64,000 bases of DNA from Castellaniella daejeonensis (lineage in GTDB: Bacteria > Pseudomonadota > Gammaproteobacteria > Burkholderiales > Burkholderiaceae_B). The position numbers and the translations under genes were made by a program. The notes under the pieces were generated by a model. The model did not search any database, had not been told where the DNA came from, and worked only from the letters and a program-made list of their open reading frames with translations. Where the stretch lies: positions 248,001-312,000 of the forward strand of contig NZ_BAAAFN010000004.1 in the NCBI RefSeq assembly GCF_039523555.1, given 5' to 3'. The number at the start of each line of letters is the position of its first letter. The stretch's first letter is position 1. Shown here in pieces: positions 1-8,376 of the stretch.

Positions 1-1
1 C

Positions 2-229
2 CAGGCGAGCGCCGACGCCGAAGGCGCCAAGGAATCCGCCGCCGTGCTCGGTTTCAGCGGCGCCATGGGGGCCTACGGCGGCTTCTTCATTCCCAAGAGC
101 TTCGGCACGTCCTTCGAACTCACGGGCACCCCGTACGCCGCCCTGGTGTTCTTCGTCGTGTTCTATGCCGTTTCGATCGCCGTGACCTGGTGGTATTACT
201 CGCGCCGCCGCGCCGAAATCCCCTGCTGA
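2..229 (+). CDS. narK: NarK-type nitrate/nitrite transporter, C-terminal fragment
   Basis: Only the last 75 or so codons are in the window; the reading frame is open from base 2 to the TGA at 227-229. The segment has the glycine-rich stretch GFSGAMGAYGGFFIP, typical of the end of NarK/NasA-type MFS nitrate transporters, then a last hydrophobic helix (YAALVFFVVFYAVSIAVTWW) and a short basic tail. It lies 55 bp upstream of narG on the same strand, the usual narK-narGHJI order, so it probably supplies nitrate to the reductase or exports nitrite. Which NarK subtype it is cannot be judged from this fragment. Confidence 0.85.
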   Translation, partial: QASADAEGAKESAAVLGFSGAMGAYGGFFIPKSFGTSFELTGTPYAALVFFVVFYAVSIAVTWWYYSRRRAEIPC

Positions 230-284
230 GACGCGGTCCCGCCGCCCGTCCGCGGCCGAACCCCTTTCCAATGGAGCATCTACC

Positions 285-3200
285 GTGAGCCATTTCATCG
301 ACCGCCTGAAGTATTTTTCCCGTCCCAAGGAATCCTTTTCCGATGGGCACGGCGCCGTGGTCCGCGAAGACCGCACCTGGGAAGACGCCTACCGCAACCG
401 CTGGCAGCACGACAAGATCGTGCGTTCCACGCACGGCGTGAACTGCACCGGGTCGTGTTCCTGGAAAATCTACGTCAAGGGCGGCCTGGTCACCTGGGAA
501 ACGCAGCAGACCGACTATCCGCGCACCCGTCCCGACATGCCCAATCACGAGCCGCGCGGCTGTCCTCGGGGGGCCACGTTCTCGTGGTACCTGTACAGCG
601 CCAACCGCGTCAAGTACCCGATGCTGCGTGGCCGCCTGGCCCGGCTGTGGCGCGAGCAGCGCAAGACGATGGGCGCCGTCCAGGCCTGGGAGGCCATCGT
701 GTCCGACCCGGAAAAGGCCGCCAGCTACAAGTCCGTGCGCGGCCTGGGCGGCTTCGTGCGTTCCAACTGGGACGAGGTCAACGAGATCATCGCGGCGGCC
801 AACATCCACACCATCAAACGCCATGGCCCCGACCGCATCGCCGGTTTCTCGCCGATCCCGGCCATGTCCATGGTGTCCTATGCGTCCGGCAGCCGCTACC
901 TGTCGCTGCTGGGCGGGTCGCTGCTGAGCTTCTACGACTGGTATTGCGACCTGCCGCCGTCCAGCCCCCAGACCTGGGGCGAGCAGACCGACGTCAGTGA
1001 ATCGGCCGACTGGTACAACTCGACCTTCATCATGCTGTGGGGCTCGAACGTGCCCCAGACCCGCACGCCCGATGCCCACTTCATGGTCGAGGCCCGCTAC
1101 CGGGGCGCCAAGGTCGTGTCCGTGTTCCCGGACTACGCCGAGGGCGCCAAGTTCGGCGACATCTGGCTGCACCCCAAGCAGGGGACCGACGCGGCGCTGG
1201 CCCTGGCGATGGGCCATGTCGTCCTGAAGGAATTCCACCTGGCGGGCAAGAGCGCCTACTTCGAGCGCTATTGCCGCCAGTACACCGACATGCCCTTCCT
1301 GGTGCGCCTGGTGCGCCAGGGAGACCACTATGTGCCCGACCGCAAGCTGCGGGCAGCCGATTTCGCCGATCGGCTGGGCCAGGACAACAACCCTGAATGG
1401 AAGACCGTCGCCATCGACCAGGACAGCGGCGAACTGATCGTGCCCCAGGGCTCCATCGGCTTCCGCTGGGGCCAGCAGGAAGGCGGTGACGCCGGCAAGT
1501 GGAACCTGGAATTGAAGGACGCCCGGGGACACGAGGTGCGGCCGTGCCTGTCGCTGATCGACGCCAGCGACGAGGTCGCGCCGGTGGCCTTCCCGTATTT
1601 CGGCGGCATCCACCATGATCATTTCCAGGGCACGGAGCACGACGAGGTGCTGGTGCGCAACCTGCCGGTCAGGCGCGTCCGGACCGCCGACGGCGATGTC
1701 CTGGTCGCCACGGTGTTCGACCTGTTCGTGGCCAACTACGGCATCGACCGGGGGCTGGGCGGCGACAACGTGGCGTCGTCCTATGACGACGACGTGCCGT
1801 ACACCCCCGCCTGGCAGGAGCGCATCACCGGCGTGGACCGCGAGAAGGTCATCACCGTGGCCCGCCAGTTCGCCGACAACGCCGACAAGACCGAAGGCAA
1901 GTCCATGGTCATCCTGGGCGCCGGCCTGAACCATTGGTACCACATGGACATGTCGTACCGGGGCATCATCAACCTGGTGTCCATGTGCGGCTGCGTGGGG
2001 CAGTCCGGCGGCGGCTGGTGCCACTACGTGGGCCAGGAAAAGCTGCGTCCGCAGACTGGCTGGACCATGCTGACCTTCGCGCTGGACTGGCTGCGGCCGC
2101 CGCGCCACATGAACGGCACCTCGTTCTTCTACGCGCACACCGACCAGTGGCGCTACGAAAAGCTCCAGGTGCCCGAACTGCTCTCGCCCCTGGCGGATGC
2201 CTCGAAGTACCAGGGCAGCCTGATCGACATGAACGTGCGCGCCGAGCGCATGGGCTGGCTGCCCACGGCGCCGCAGCTGCAGACCAATCCGCTCGAAGTC
2301 GTGCGCAACGCCCGGGTGGCCGGGCAGGATCCCAAGGAATACGCCGTCGGCGCCCTGCGCAACGGCTCGCTGAAGTTTTCCTGCGAGGACCCCGATCATC
2401 CCGACAACTTCCCGCGCAACATGTTCGTCTGGCGATCCAACATCCTGGGGTCGTCCGGCAAGGGGCATGAATACTTCCTCAAGCACCTGCTGGGCACCCA
2501 GCATGGCGTGCAGGGCAAGGACCTGGGCGAGGCGGGCGGGGTCAAGCCGCTGGAAGTCGCCTGGCGCGACGACGCTCCCCAGGGCAAGCTCGACCTGCTG
2601 GTGACCCTGGACTTCCGCATGTCCACGACCTGCCTGTATTCGGACGTGGTGCTGCCCACGGCCACCTGGTACGAGAAGAACGACCTGAACACCTCGGACA
2701 TGCACCCCTTCATCCATCCGCTGTCCGCGGCCGTGGATCCGATCTGGGAATCGCGCAGCGACTGGGAAATCTACAAGGATCTGGCGAAGAAGTTCTCCGA
2801 ACTGGCTGCCGATGCCGACCTGCCCGACGAAGACCTGGTGCTGCAGCCCCTGCAGCATGATTCCCCGGGCGAGCTGAGCGACCCCTACGACGTGCGCGAA
2901 TGGCGCAAGGGCGAATGCGACCTGATCCCCGGCAAGACGTTGCCGAACATGATGGTCGTCAACCGGGACTACAAGCACGTCTACGAGCGCTTCACCACGC
3001 TCGGGCCGCTGGCGGAAAAGCTCGGCAACGGCGGCAAGGGCATCGCCTGGGACACCAAGGAAGAAGTCGAGCTGCTGCGCCAGCTGAACGGCCGCGAGCG
3101 CGAGCCCGGCGTGGGCCAGGGCCAGCCGCGCATCTTCACCGACATCGATGCCTGCGAGACCGTCCTGACCCTGGCGCCGGAAACCAACGGCCACGTGGCC

Positions 3201-4040
3201 CTGAAGGCCTGGCAGGCCCTGTCGAAGTTCACCGGCCGCGACCATTCCCACCTGGTCAGGTCCAGCGAGCACGAGAAGATCCGCTTCCGCGACATCCAGG
3301 CCCAGCCGCGCAAGATCCTGACTTCGCCCACCTGGTCCGGGATCGAGTCCGACAAGGTCAGCTACAGCGCCGGCTATACCAACGTGCACGAGCTCATCCC
3401 GTGGCGCACGCTGACCGGGCGCCAGGAACTCTACCAGGATCACCCCTGGATGCGCGATTTCGGCGAATCCCTGTGCGTGTACCGGCCGCCGGTGGACACC
3501 AAGACCATCAAGCCGATGCTGGAAAAGCAGTTCAGCAACGGCGAACCGCACGTGGTGCTGAACTTCATCACGCCGCATCAGAAATGGGGTATCCACTCCA
3601 CCTATTCGGACAACCTGATCATGCTGACGCTTTCGCGCGGCGGCCCGATCGTCTGGATGTCCGAGATCGATGCGGCCAAGGCGGGCATCGTGGACAACGA
3701 CTGGATCGAGGTCTTCAACGTCAACGGCGCGCTGGTCGCGCGCGCCGTGGTCAGCCAGCGGGTGCCCGAAGGCATGACCATGATGTACCACGCCCAGGAA
3801 AAGATCGTGAACGTGCCGGGGTCGGAAATCACGGGCAAGCGCGGCGGCATCCACAATTCCGTCACCCGCACCGTGCTCAAGCCCACGCACATGATCGGCG
3901 GCTACGCCCAGCTGTCCTATGGCTTCAATTACTACGGCACGGTCGGCTCGAACCGCGACGAATTCGTGGTCGTCCGCAAAATGAAGAAAATCGACTGGAT
4001 GGACGAGACCCACGAAGTGTCCGCCCAGCCCCAGGCCTGA
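285..4040 (+). CDS. narG: Respiratory nitrate reductase, alpha (catalytic) subunit
   Basis: This is the molybdenum catalytic subunit of the membrane-bound nitrate reductase; it reduces nitrate to nitrite on the cytoplasmic face. The protein has 1251 residues, the normal NarG size. The FS0 [4Fe-4S] ligands are His50, Cys54, Cys58 and Cys93 (HGVNCTGSCSW, then GCPRG). The expected Mo-ligand Asp lies in YDWYCDLPP near residue 222. The start is GTG at 285, with GGAG at 273-276 as ribosome site; the nearby ATG at 271 is out of frame. It heads narGHJI and needs bis-MGD, whose synthesis genes lie 11-16 kb downstream. Confidence 0.98.
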   Translation: MSHFIDRLKYFSRPKESFSDGHGAVVREDRTWEDAYRNRWQHDKIVRSTHGVNCTGSCSWKIYVKGGLVTWETQQTDYPRTRPDMPNHEPRGCPRGATFSWYLYSANRVKYPMLRGRLARLWREQRKTMGAVQAWEAIVSDPEKAASYKSVRGLGGFVRSNWDEVNEIIAAANIHTIKRHGPDRIAGFSPIPAMSMVSYASGSRYLSLLGGSLLSFYDWYCDLPPSSPQTWGEQTDVSESADWYNSTFIMLWGSNVPQTRTPDAHFMVEARYRGAKVVSVFPDYAEGAKFGDIWLHPKQGTDAALALAMGHVVLKEFHLAGKSAYFERYCRQYTDMPFLVRLVRQGDHYVPDRKLRAADFADRLGQDNNPEWKTVAIDQDSGELIVPQGSIGFRWGQQEGGDAGKWNLELKDARGHEVRPCLSLIDASDEVAPVAFPYFGGIHHDHFQGTEHDEVLVRNLPVRRVRTADGDVLVATVFDLFVANYGIDRGLGGDNVASSYDDDVPYTPAWQERITGVDREKVITVARQFADNADKTEGKSMVILGAGLNHWYHMDMSYRGIINLVSMCGCVGQSGGGWCHYVGQEKLRPQTGWTMLTFALDWLRPPRHMNGTSFFYAHTDQWRYEKLQVPELLSPLADASKYQGSLIDMNVRAERMGWLPTAPQLQTNPLEVVRNARVAGQDPKEYAVGALRNGSLKFSCEDPDHPDNFPRNMFVWRSNILGSSGKGHEYFLKHLLGTQHGVQGKDLGEAGGVKPLEVAWRDDAPQGKLDLLVTLDFRMSTTCLYSDVVLPTATWYEKNDLNTSDMHPFIHPLSAAVDPIWESRSDWEIYKDLAKKFSELAADADLPDEDLVLQPLQHDSPGELSDPYDVREWRKGECDLIPGKTLPNMMVVNRDYKHVYERFTTLGPLAEKLGNGGKGIAWDTKEEVELLRQLNGREREPGVGQGQPRIFTDIDACETVLTLAPETNGHVALKAWQALSKFTGRDHSHLVRSSEHEKIRFRDIQAQPRKILTSPTWSGIESDKVSYSAGYTNVHELIPWRTLTGRQELYQDHPWMRDFGESLCVYRPPVDTKTIKPMLEKQFSNGEPHVVLNFITPHQKWGIHSTYSDNLIMLTLSRGGPIVWMSEIDAAKAGIVDNDWIEVFNVNGALVARAVVSQRVPEGMTMMYHAQEKIVNVPGSEITGKRGGIHNSVTRTVLKPTHMIGGYAQLSYGFNYYGTVGSNRDEFVVVRKMKKIDWMDETHEVSAQPQA

Positions 4041-4052
4041 GGAGTCCGGCAC

Positions 4053-5594
4053 ATGAAAATCCGCGCGCAAGTCGCCATGGTCCTGAACCTGGACAAATGC
4101 ATCGGCTGCCATACCTGTTCGATCACCTGCAAGAACGTCTGGACGTCCCGCGAGGGCATGGAATACGCCTGGTTCAACAACGTCGAGACCAAGCCCGGCG
4201 TGGGCTACCCCAAGGACTGGGAAAACCAGGACCGCTGGAACGGCGGCTGGCGCCGCCGCGACAACGGCCGCATCGAGCCTCGCCAGGGCGGCAAGCTGCG
4301 CCTGCTGTCGCGCATCTTCTCGAACCCGAACCTGCCCGAGATCGACGACTACTACGAGCCCTTCACCTACGATTACGATTACCTGCAGAAAGCCCCGGAA
4401 CGCACCACGCCGCCCGTGGCGCGGCCGCGTTCCCTGATTTCCGGCAAGCGCATGGAAAAGATCGAGTGGGGGCCCAACTGGGAAGAAATCCTGGGGGGTG
4501 AATTCGCCAAGCGTTCGCAGGACTACAACTTCGAGGCGGTGCAGAAGGACATCTACGGGCAGTTCGAGAACACCTTCATGATGTACCTGCCGCGCCTGTG
4601 CGAGCATTGCCTGAACCCCACCTGCGTGGCCAGCTGCCCGTCGGGTTCCATCTACAAGCGCGCCGAGGACGGCATTGTCCTGATCGACCAGGACAAGTGC
4701 CGCGGCTGGCGCATGTGTGTCTCCGGCTGCCCGTACAAGAAGATCTACTACAACTGGAAATCCGGCAAGGCGGAAAAGTGCATCTTCTGCTACCCGCGCA
4801 TCGAGGCGGGCATGCCCACGGTCTGTTCCGAGACCTGCGTGGGGCGGATCCGCTACCTGGGCGTTCTGCTCTACGATGCCGACGGCATCGAGGCGGCCGC
4901 CAGCACGACCCACGAAAAGGACCTGTACCAGGCGCAGCTGGACCTGTTCCTGGATCCGAACGATCCGGAAGTCCGCCGCCAGGCCCTGGCCGACGGGATT
5001 CCCGAAAACTGGCTGGACGCGGCCTGCAATTCCCCGGTCTACAAGATGGCCGTCGAATGGAAGATCGCCTTCCCGCTGCATCCGGAATACCGCACCCTGC
5101 CCATGGTGTGGTACGTGCCGCCGCTCTCGCCGATCCAGTCGGCCGCCAACAGCGGCCGGATCGGCGCGTTCGGCGAAATTCCCGATGTGCAGTCCCTGCG
5201 CATCCCCCTGCGCTACCTGGCCAATCTCCTGACCGCTGGCGACGAGGCACCGATCGCCACGGCGCTGGAGCGCCTGCTGGGCATGCGCGCCTTCATGCGT
5301 GCGCGCTCGGTGGACCGCCAGGAACGGCTCGACATCCTGGACCAGGTCGGCCTCACCCTGCATCAGGTCGAGGACATGCACCGCTACCTGGCCATTGCCA
5401 ACTACGAGGACCGCTTCGTGGTGCCCACCGCACACCGGGAAAACGCCGAGAATGCCTTCGAGATCCGGGGCGGCTGCGGCTTCACATTCGGCAATGGCTG
5501 CTCGGGCGGCGCATCCGAGGGCTCGCTGTTCGGCAAGCCGCGCAACAAGCGCAAGCCCAGCGTGGTATTCCTGGATCCGGCCCGCACGGCCTGA
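4053..5594 (+). CDS. narH: Respiratory nitrate reductase, beta (iron-sulfur) subunit
   Basis: The 513-residue electron-transfer subunit passes electrons from NarI haems to NarG. Four cysteine clusters are visible: C16/C19/C22/C26; C183/C186/C191/C195; C216/C222/C226, with Trp219 replacing the fourth cysteine; and C243/C246/C258/C262. The CRGWRMC motif with Trp is the hallmark of the [3Fe-4S] centre of NarH. It begins 12 bp after narG, preceded by GAGGAG, consistent with one operon and translation in step with NarG. Confidence 0.98.
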   Translation: MKIRAQVAMVLNLDKCIGCHTCSITCKNVWTSREGMEYAWFNNVETKPGVGYPKDWENQDRWNGGWRRRDNGRIEPRQGGKLRLLSRIFSNPNLPEIDDYYEPFTYDYDYLQKAPERTTPPVARPRSLISGKRMEKIEWGPNWEEILGGEFAKRSQDYNFEAVQKDIYGQFENTFMMYLPRLCEHCLNPTCVASCPSGSIYKRAEDGIVLIDQDKCRGWRMCVSGCPYKKIYYNWKSGKAEKCIFCYPRIEAGMPTVCSETCVGRIRYLGVLLYDADGIEAAASTTHEKDLYQAQLDLFLDPNDPEVRRQALADGIPENWLDAACNSPVYKMAVEWKIAFPLHPEYRTLPMVWYVPPLSPIQSAANSGRIGAFGEIPDVQSLRIPLRYLANLLTAGDEAPIATALERLLGMRAFMRARSVDRQERLDILDQVGLTLHQVEDMHRYLAIANYEDRFVVPTAHRENAENAFEIRGGCGFTFGNGCSGGASEGSLFGKPRNKRKPSVVFLDPARTA

Positions 5595-5608
5595 ACGGGA
5601 GAGACGCC

Positions 5609-6310
5609 ATGGATTCCATCCAATCCCCCCCCCGCCAGGTGCCGGTGTTCTCGGTGTTGTCCGTCCTGCTCGGCTATCCCGAGCAGGACTGGCTCGATGC
5701 CCTGCCGGAACTGCATGCGGCCCTGCCTGCCGATGTACGCACCCGGCTGGCGCCCCTGTTCGATTTCCTGGACCAGGGCGACGACCTGATCGATCTGCAA
5801 GAGCAATACGTCGCCACCTTCGATCGCCGGGCCGCCCATTCGCTGCACCTGTTCGAACACGTGCATGGCGAATCCCGCGACCGTGGGCAGGCCATGGTGG
5901 ACCTGCGCAACGAATACCTGAAGTACGGCCTGGAGCCGTCCACGGTCGAATTGCCGGACTACGTGCCGCTGTTCCTGGAATTCCTGGGGCAGATCCCCCC
6001 GGACGCCGCCGAAAACCTGCTGGGCGACGCCATCCACGTGCTGGCCCGGCTGGGCGACAAGCTGCGGGAGGCCGGCAGCCCCTATGCCTGCCTGTTCGCC
6101 CAGCTGCGGACCATGACCGACGTCGAACCCGAGGTTCTCCCCGATCCCCCCGAAGGCGACATGGAGGAGACCCTGATCACCTTCGGCCCCGAGGCCGATG
6201 GCACCGAGCCGCTGCTGATGCGGCGTCCGGGCGGCGCGGGCGGCGTGCAGCCCATCGTGTTCCACCCGCCACGTTCCCGCAAGCCGGGCCCGGCCGACGG
6301 CCAGGCCTGA
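5609..6310 (+). CDS. narJ: Nitrate reductase assembly chaperone (delta subunit)
   Basis: A 233-residue NarJ/TorD-family chaperone that binds apo-NarG and allows cofactor insertion before NarGH attaches to NarI; it is not part of the final enzyme. The N-terminal SVLLGYPE and the segment LHLFEHVHGESRDRGQAMVDL are family signatures. ATG 5609 is preceded by GGGAGAGA. A run of nine C residues (5625-5633) falls in codons 6-9. The C-terminal 50 residues are proline/glycine-rich and probably disordered. It sits between narH and narI as usual. Confidence 0.95.
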   Translation: MDSIQSPPRQVPVFSVLSVLLGYPEQDWLDALPELHAALPADVRTRLAPLFDFLDQGDDLIDLQEQYVATFDRRAAHSLHLFEHVHGESRDRGQAMVDLRNEYLKYGLEPSTVELPDYVPLFLEFLGQIPPDAAENLLGDAIHVLARLGDKLREAGSPYACLFAQLRTMTDVEPEVLPDPPEGDMEETLITFGPEADGTEPLLMRRPGGAGGVQPIVFHPPRSRKPGPADGQA

Positions 6311-6322
6311 GAGGAGATTCAG

Positions 6323-7009
6323 ATGAAAGACACACTCGACCTGTTTTTCTTTGGGGTGTATCCCTATATCGCCCTGACCGTCTTCTTCCTGGGCAGCCTG
6401 GTGCGTTTCGAGCGCGAGCAGTACACCTGGAAAAGCGATTCCAGCCAGCTGTTGCGCAGGGGCACGCTGGGTTGGGGCAGCAACCTGTTCCACATCGGCA
6501 TCATTTCCCTGTTCTTCACCCACCTGGTGGGGCTGCTGACGCCGCCGGCCGTCTACCATGCCTTCGGCGTGACGACGGCGTTCAAGCAGTTGATGGCCAT
6601 CGTGGTCGGCGCGATCCTGGGGGTCGTTTGCCTGATCGGGCTGCTGCTGCTGATCCATCGCCGCTGGACGGAAATCCGCCTGGCGCACAATTCCAATCTG
6701 TCCGATTGGGTGACGCTGCTGTGGATCCTGATGGTGCTGGTGGTGGGCATCGCCTCGATCTTCACGTCCGTGCATCACACGGACGGCGCGGTGATGGTCC
6801 AGCTGGGCGAATGGGCCCAGCGCATCGTCACCTTCCGGGGCGGCGCGGTGGGTGCCATGGAAGGCGTGCCCGCCGTCTACCGCCTGCACATGGTGCTGGG
6901 CATGACGCTGTTCCTGATCTTTCCGTTCACCCGCCTGGTGCACGTGTGGTCCGGCTTCGCCTCGGTGACCTACCTGGCCCGGGCGTGGCAGATCGTGCGG
7001 CCGCGCTGA
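6323..7009 (+). CDS. narI: Respiratory nitrate reductase, gamma (cytochrome b) subunit
   Basis: A 228-residue integral membrane subunit with five predicted helices that oxidises quinol and anchors NarGH. The four haem-ligand histidines are at 57, 67, 189 and 207, matching positions 56, 66, 187 and 205 of the Escherichia coli protein, so both b haems should be present. The N-terminus (FFFGVYPYIALTVFFLGS) is typical. An AGGAG sits 8 bp before the ATG. It closes the structural nar genes; the foldase gene follows after 10 bp. Confidence 0.97.
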   Translation: MKDTLDLFFFGVYPYIALTVFFLGSLVRFEREQYTWKSDSSQLLRRGTLGWGSNLFHIGIISLFFTHLVGLLTPPAVYHAFGVTTAFKQLMAIVVGAILGVVCLIGLLLLIHRRWTEIRLAHNSNLSDWVTLLWILMVLVVGIASIFTSVHHTDGAVMVQLGEWAQRIVTFRGGAVGAMEGVPAVYRLHMVLGMTLFLIFPFTRLVHVWSGFASVTYLARAWQIVRPR

Positions 7010-7019
7010 ACGCCACGGG

Positions 7020-7772
7020 ATGCAGATGATCACAGTCAACGACACCCTCATCACCGAGGACGAGATCCTGGCCGAAGTCCCGCGCCACCAGCGGGAAAGC
7101 AATCCCCGCCTGGCGGCCGGCCAGGAGCTGGTGCTGCGCGTCCTGTGCCGGCAGCGTGCCGCCGAGCTGGACCTGTCGGCCGAGGACGACGATGCCCTGC
7201 TCGAGGCCGTGCTGGCCCACGACGTGCGCACGCCCCAGGCGGACGAGGCAAGCTGCCGGCGCTACTACGAGCAGCACCCCGACGAATTCCGCGAAGGCGA
7301 CCGGGTCGAGGCATGGCACATCCTGTTCCAGGCGACGTCGGGGCTGGACGTGCAGAAGTTGCGCGCCCGTGCCAACGGCGTGCTGGCCGAACTGCACCGC
7401 GAAGGACTGGGTGCGTTTGCGGCCTTTGCCCGGAGCTATTCCAATTGCCCCACCGGAGCGGGCGGTGGCGCCCTGGGCGAACTGTCTCGCGGCGAGATGG
7501 TGCCCGAATTCGAGCGGGCGATCTTCGCCCTGCCGGAATACACCCTGGGCGGCGAGCTGGTCGAGACCCGCTTCGGTTTCCACATCGTGCGCACCGGCCG
7601 CAAGACCGAGGGCCGTGCCCTGCCGTTCGAGTCCGTGCATGAACGGCTGGCGGCCTGGCTCGAGGAATCCAGCCGGCGGCGGGCCGTGCATCAGTACCTG
7701 AAGCAATTGGTCGGAGCCGCCCGCATCGAAGGCATCCCCATGCCGGGGGCGGATTCGCCGCTGGTGCAATAG
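7020..7772 (+). CDS. PpiC/parvulin-type peptidyl-prolyl isomerase (NifM-like), nar-associated
   Basis: A 250-residue protein with a C-terminal parvulin domain at about residues 95-200 (AWHILFQ ... GGALGELSRGEMVPEFERAIF ... ETRFGFHIVRTGR) and a helical N-terminal part resembling NifM/SurA-type foldases. There is no signal peptide, so it should be cytoplasmic. It lies 10 bp after narI on the same strand, so co-transcription is likely. In several denitrifiers a NifM-like gene sits at this position. A role in folding or maturing NarGHI is inferred. ATG 7026 is an alternative start. Confidence 0.85.
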   Translation: MQMITVNDTLITEDEILAEVPRHQRESNPRLAAGQELVLRVLCRQRAAELDLSAEDDDALLEAVLAHDVRTPQADEASCRRYYEQHPDEFREGDRVEAWHILFQATSGLDVQKLRARANGVLAELHREGLGAFAAFARSYSNCPTGAGGGALGELSRGEMVPEFERAIFALPEYTLGGELVETRFGFHIVRTGRKTEGRALPFESVHERLAAWLEESSRRRAVHQYLKQLVGAARIEGIPMPGADSPLVQ

Positions 7773-7886
7773 CAGGATTGCCGCTGCGCGCGTGGCGGCG
7801 GGCGGTGCGCAAACTCGTCGCGCTGCCCACCCTTCAGGCAGTGCGCGCCGGCTGCTCCCGCCTTTCCTTCGGATACATCGGGCGGC

Positions 7887-8351
7887 TTACGTGGTTGTCG
7901 GGAAACCACCCGCCGCCGCGCGCTCGGGTGCGATGCGGATCGCGGCCGGCGGGAAGGGGGGAATCACGTCGGCCAGGGTATGGGCGTCCAGGTGATCCAT
8001 GAAGGCCTTCATCGCGCCCGCCACGATGGGTTTCAGGCCGCAGCAGCCGCTCAGGATGCAATGGTTGTCGGAGCCCATGCATTCGACCAGGGCCAGGTCG
8101 TTTTCCATGTCGCGGATCAGCGCCCCCAGGCGAATTTCACCGGGCTCGTGGGCCAGTTCCATGCCGCCGTTCTTGCCGCGCACGGTGCGGATCCAGCCGC
8201 GCTGGGCCAGGCGGTGCGTGATCTTCATCAGGTGCGGCTCGGAAATGCCGTAGACCTGGGCGATCTCGGCGATGGTGCAGAGGCGGTCGCGGTGGCTGCC
8301 GAGATAGATCAGCAGCCGTACCGCGTAGTCGCTCATGTTGGTCAGGCGCAT
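7887..8351 (-). CDS. nsrR: Rrf2-family NO-sensing transcriptional regulator (NsrR-type)
   Basis: A 154-residue Rrf2 protein: an N-terminal winged helix (MRLTNMSDYAVRLLIYLG, with Asp8 present) followed by Cys91, Cys98 and Cys103/Cys104. This arrangement matches NsrR, whose [4Fe-4S] cluster is destroyed by nitric oxide, relieving repression. It is the last gene of a leftward operon behind the haemoglobin and nnrS genes, 25 bp from the nnrS stop. A near-consensus NsrR operator lies upstream of the first gene (10105-10127), which implies autoregulation. The C-terminal tail of about 25 residues is alanine/proline-rich and longer than usual. Confidence 0.87.
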   Translation of the reverse strand: MRLTNMSDYAVRLLIYLGSHRDRLCTIAEIAQVYGISEPHLMKITHRLAQRGWIRTVRGKNGGMELAHEPGEIRLGALIRDMENDLALVECMGSDNHCILSGCCGLKPIVAGAMKAFMDHLDAHTLADVIPPFPPAAIRIAPERAAAGGFPTTT

Positions 8352-8376
8352 GGCGGGCTCGGGCTCGAAGCGGGGG

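Noticed and set aside
120..5435. A 1771-codon open frame antisense to narG and narH
   Set aside because: It is a by-product of strong third-position G+C bias; the composition is His/Ala/Gly/Arg-rich with no domain, and the sense strand codes for conserved NarG and NarH.
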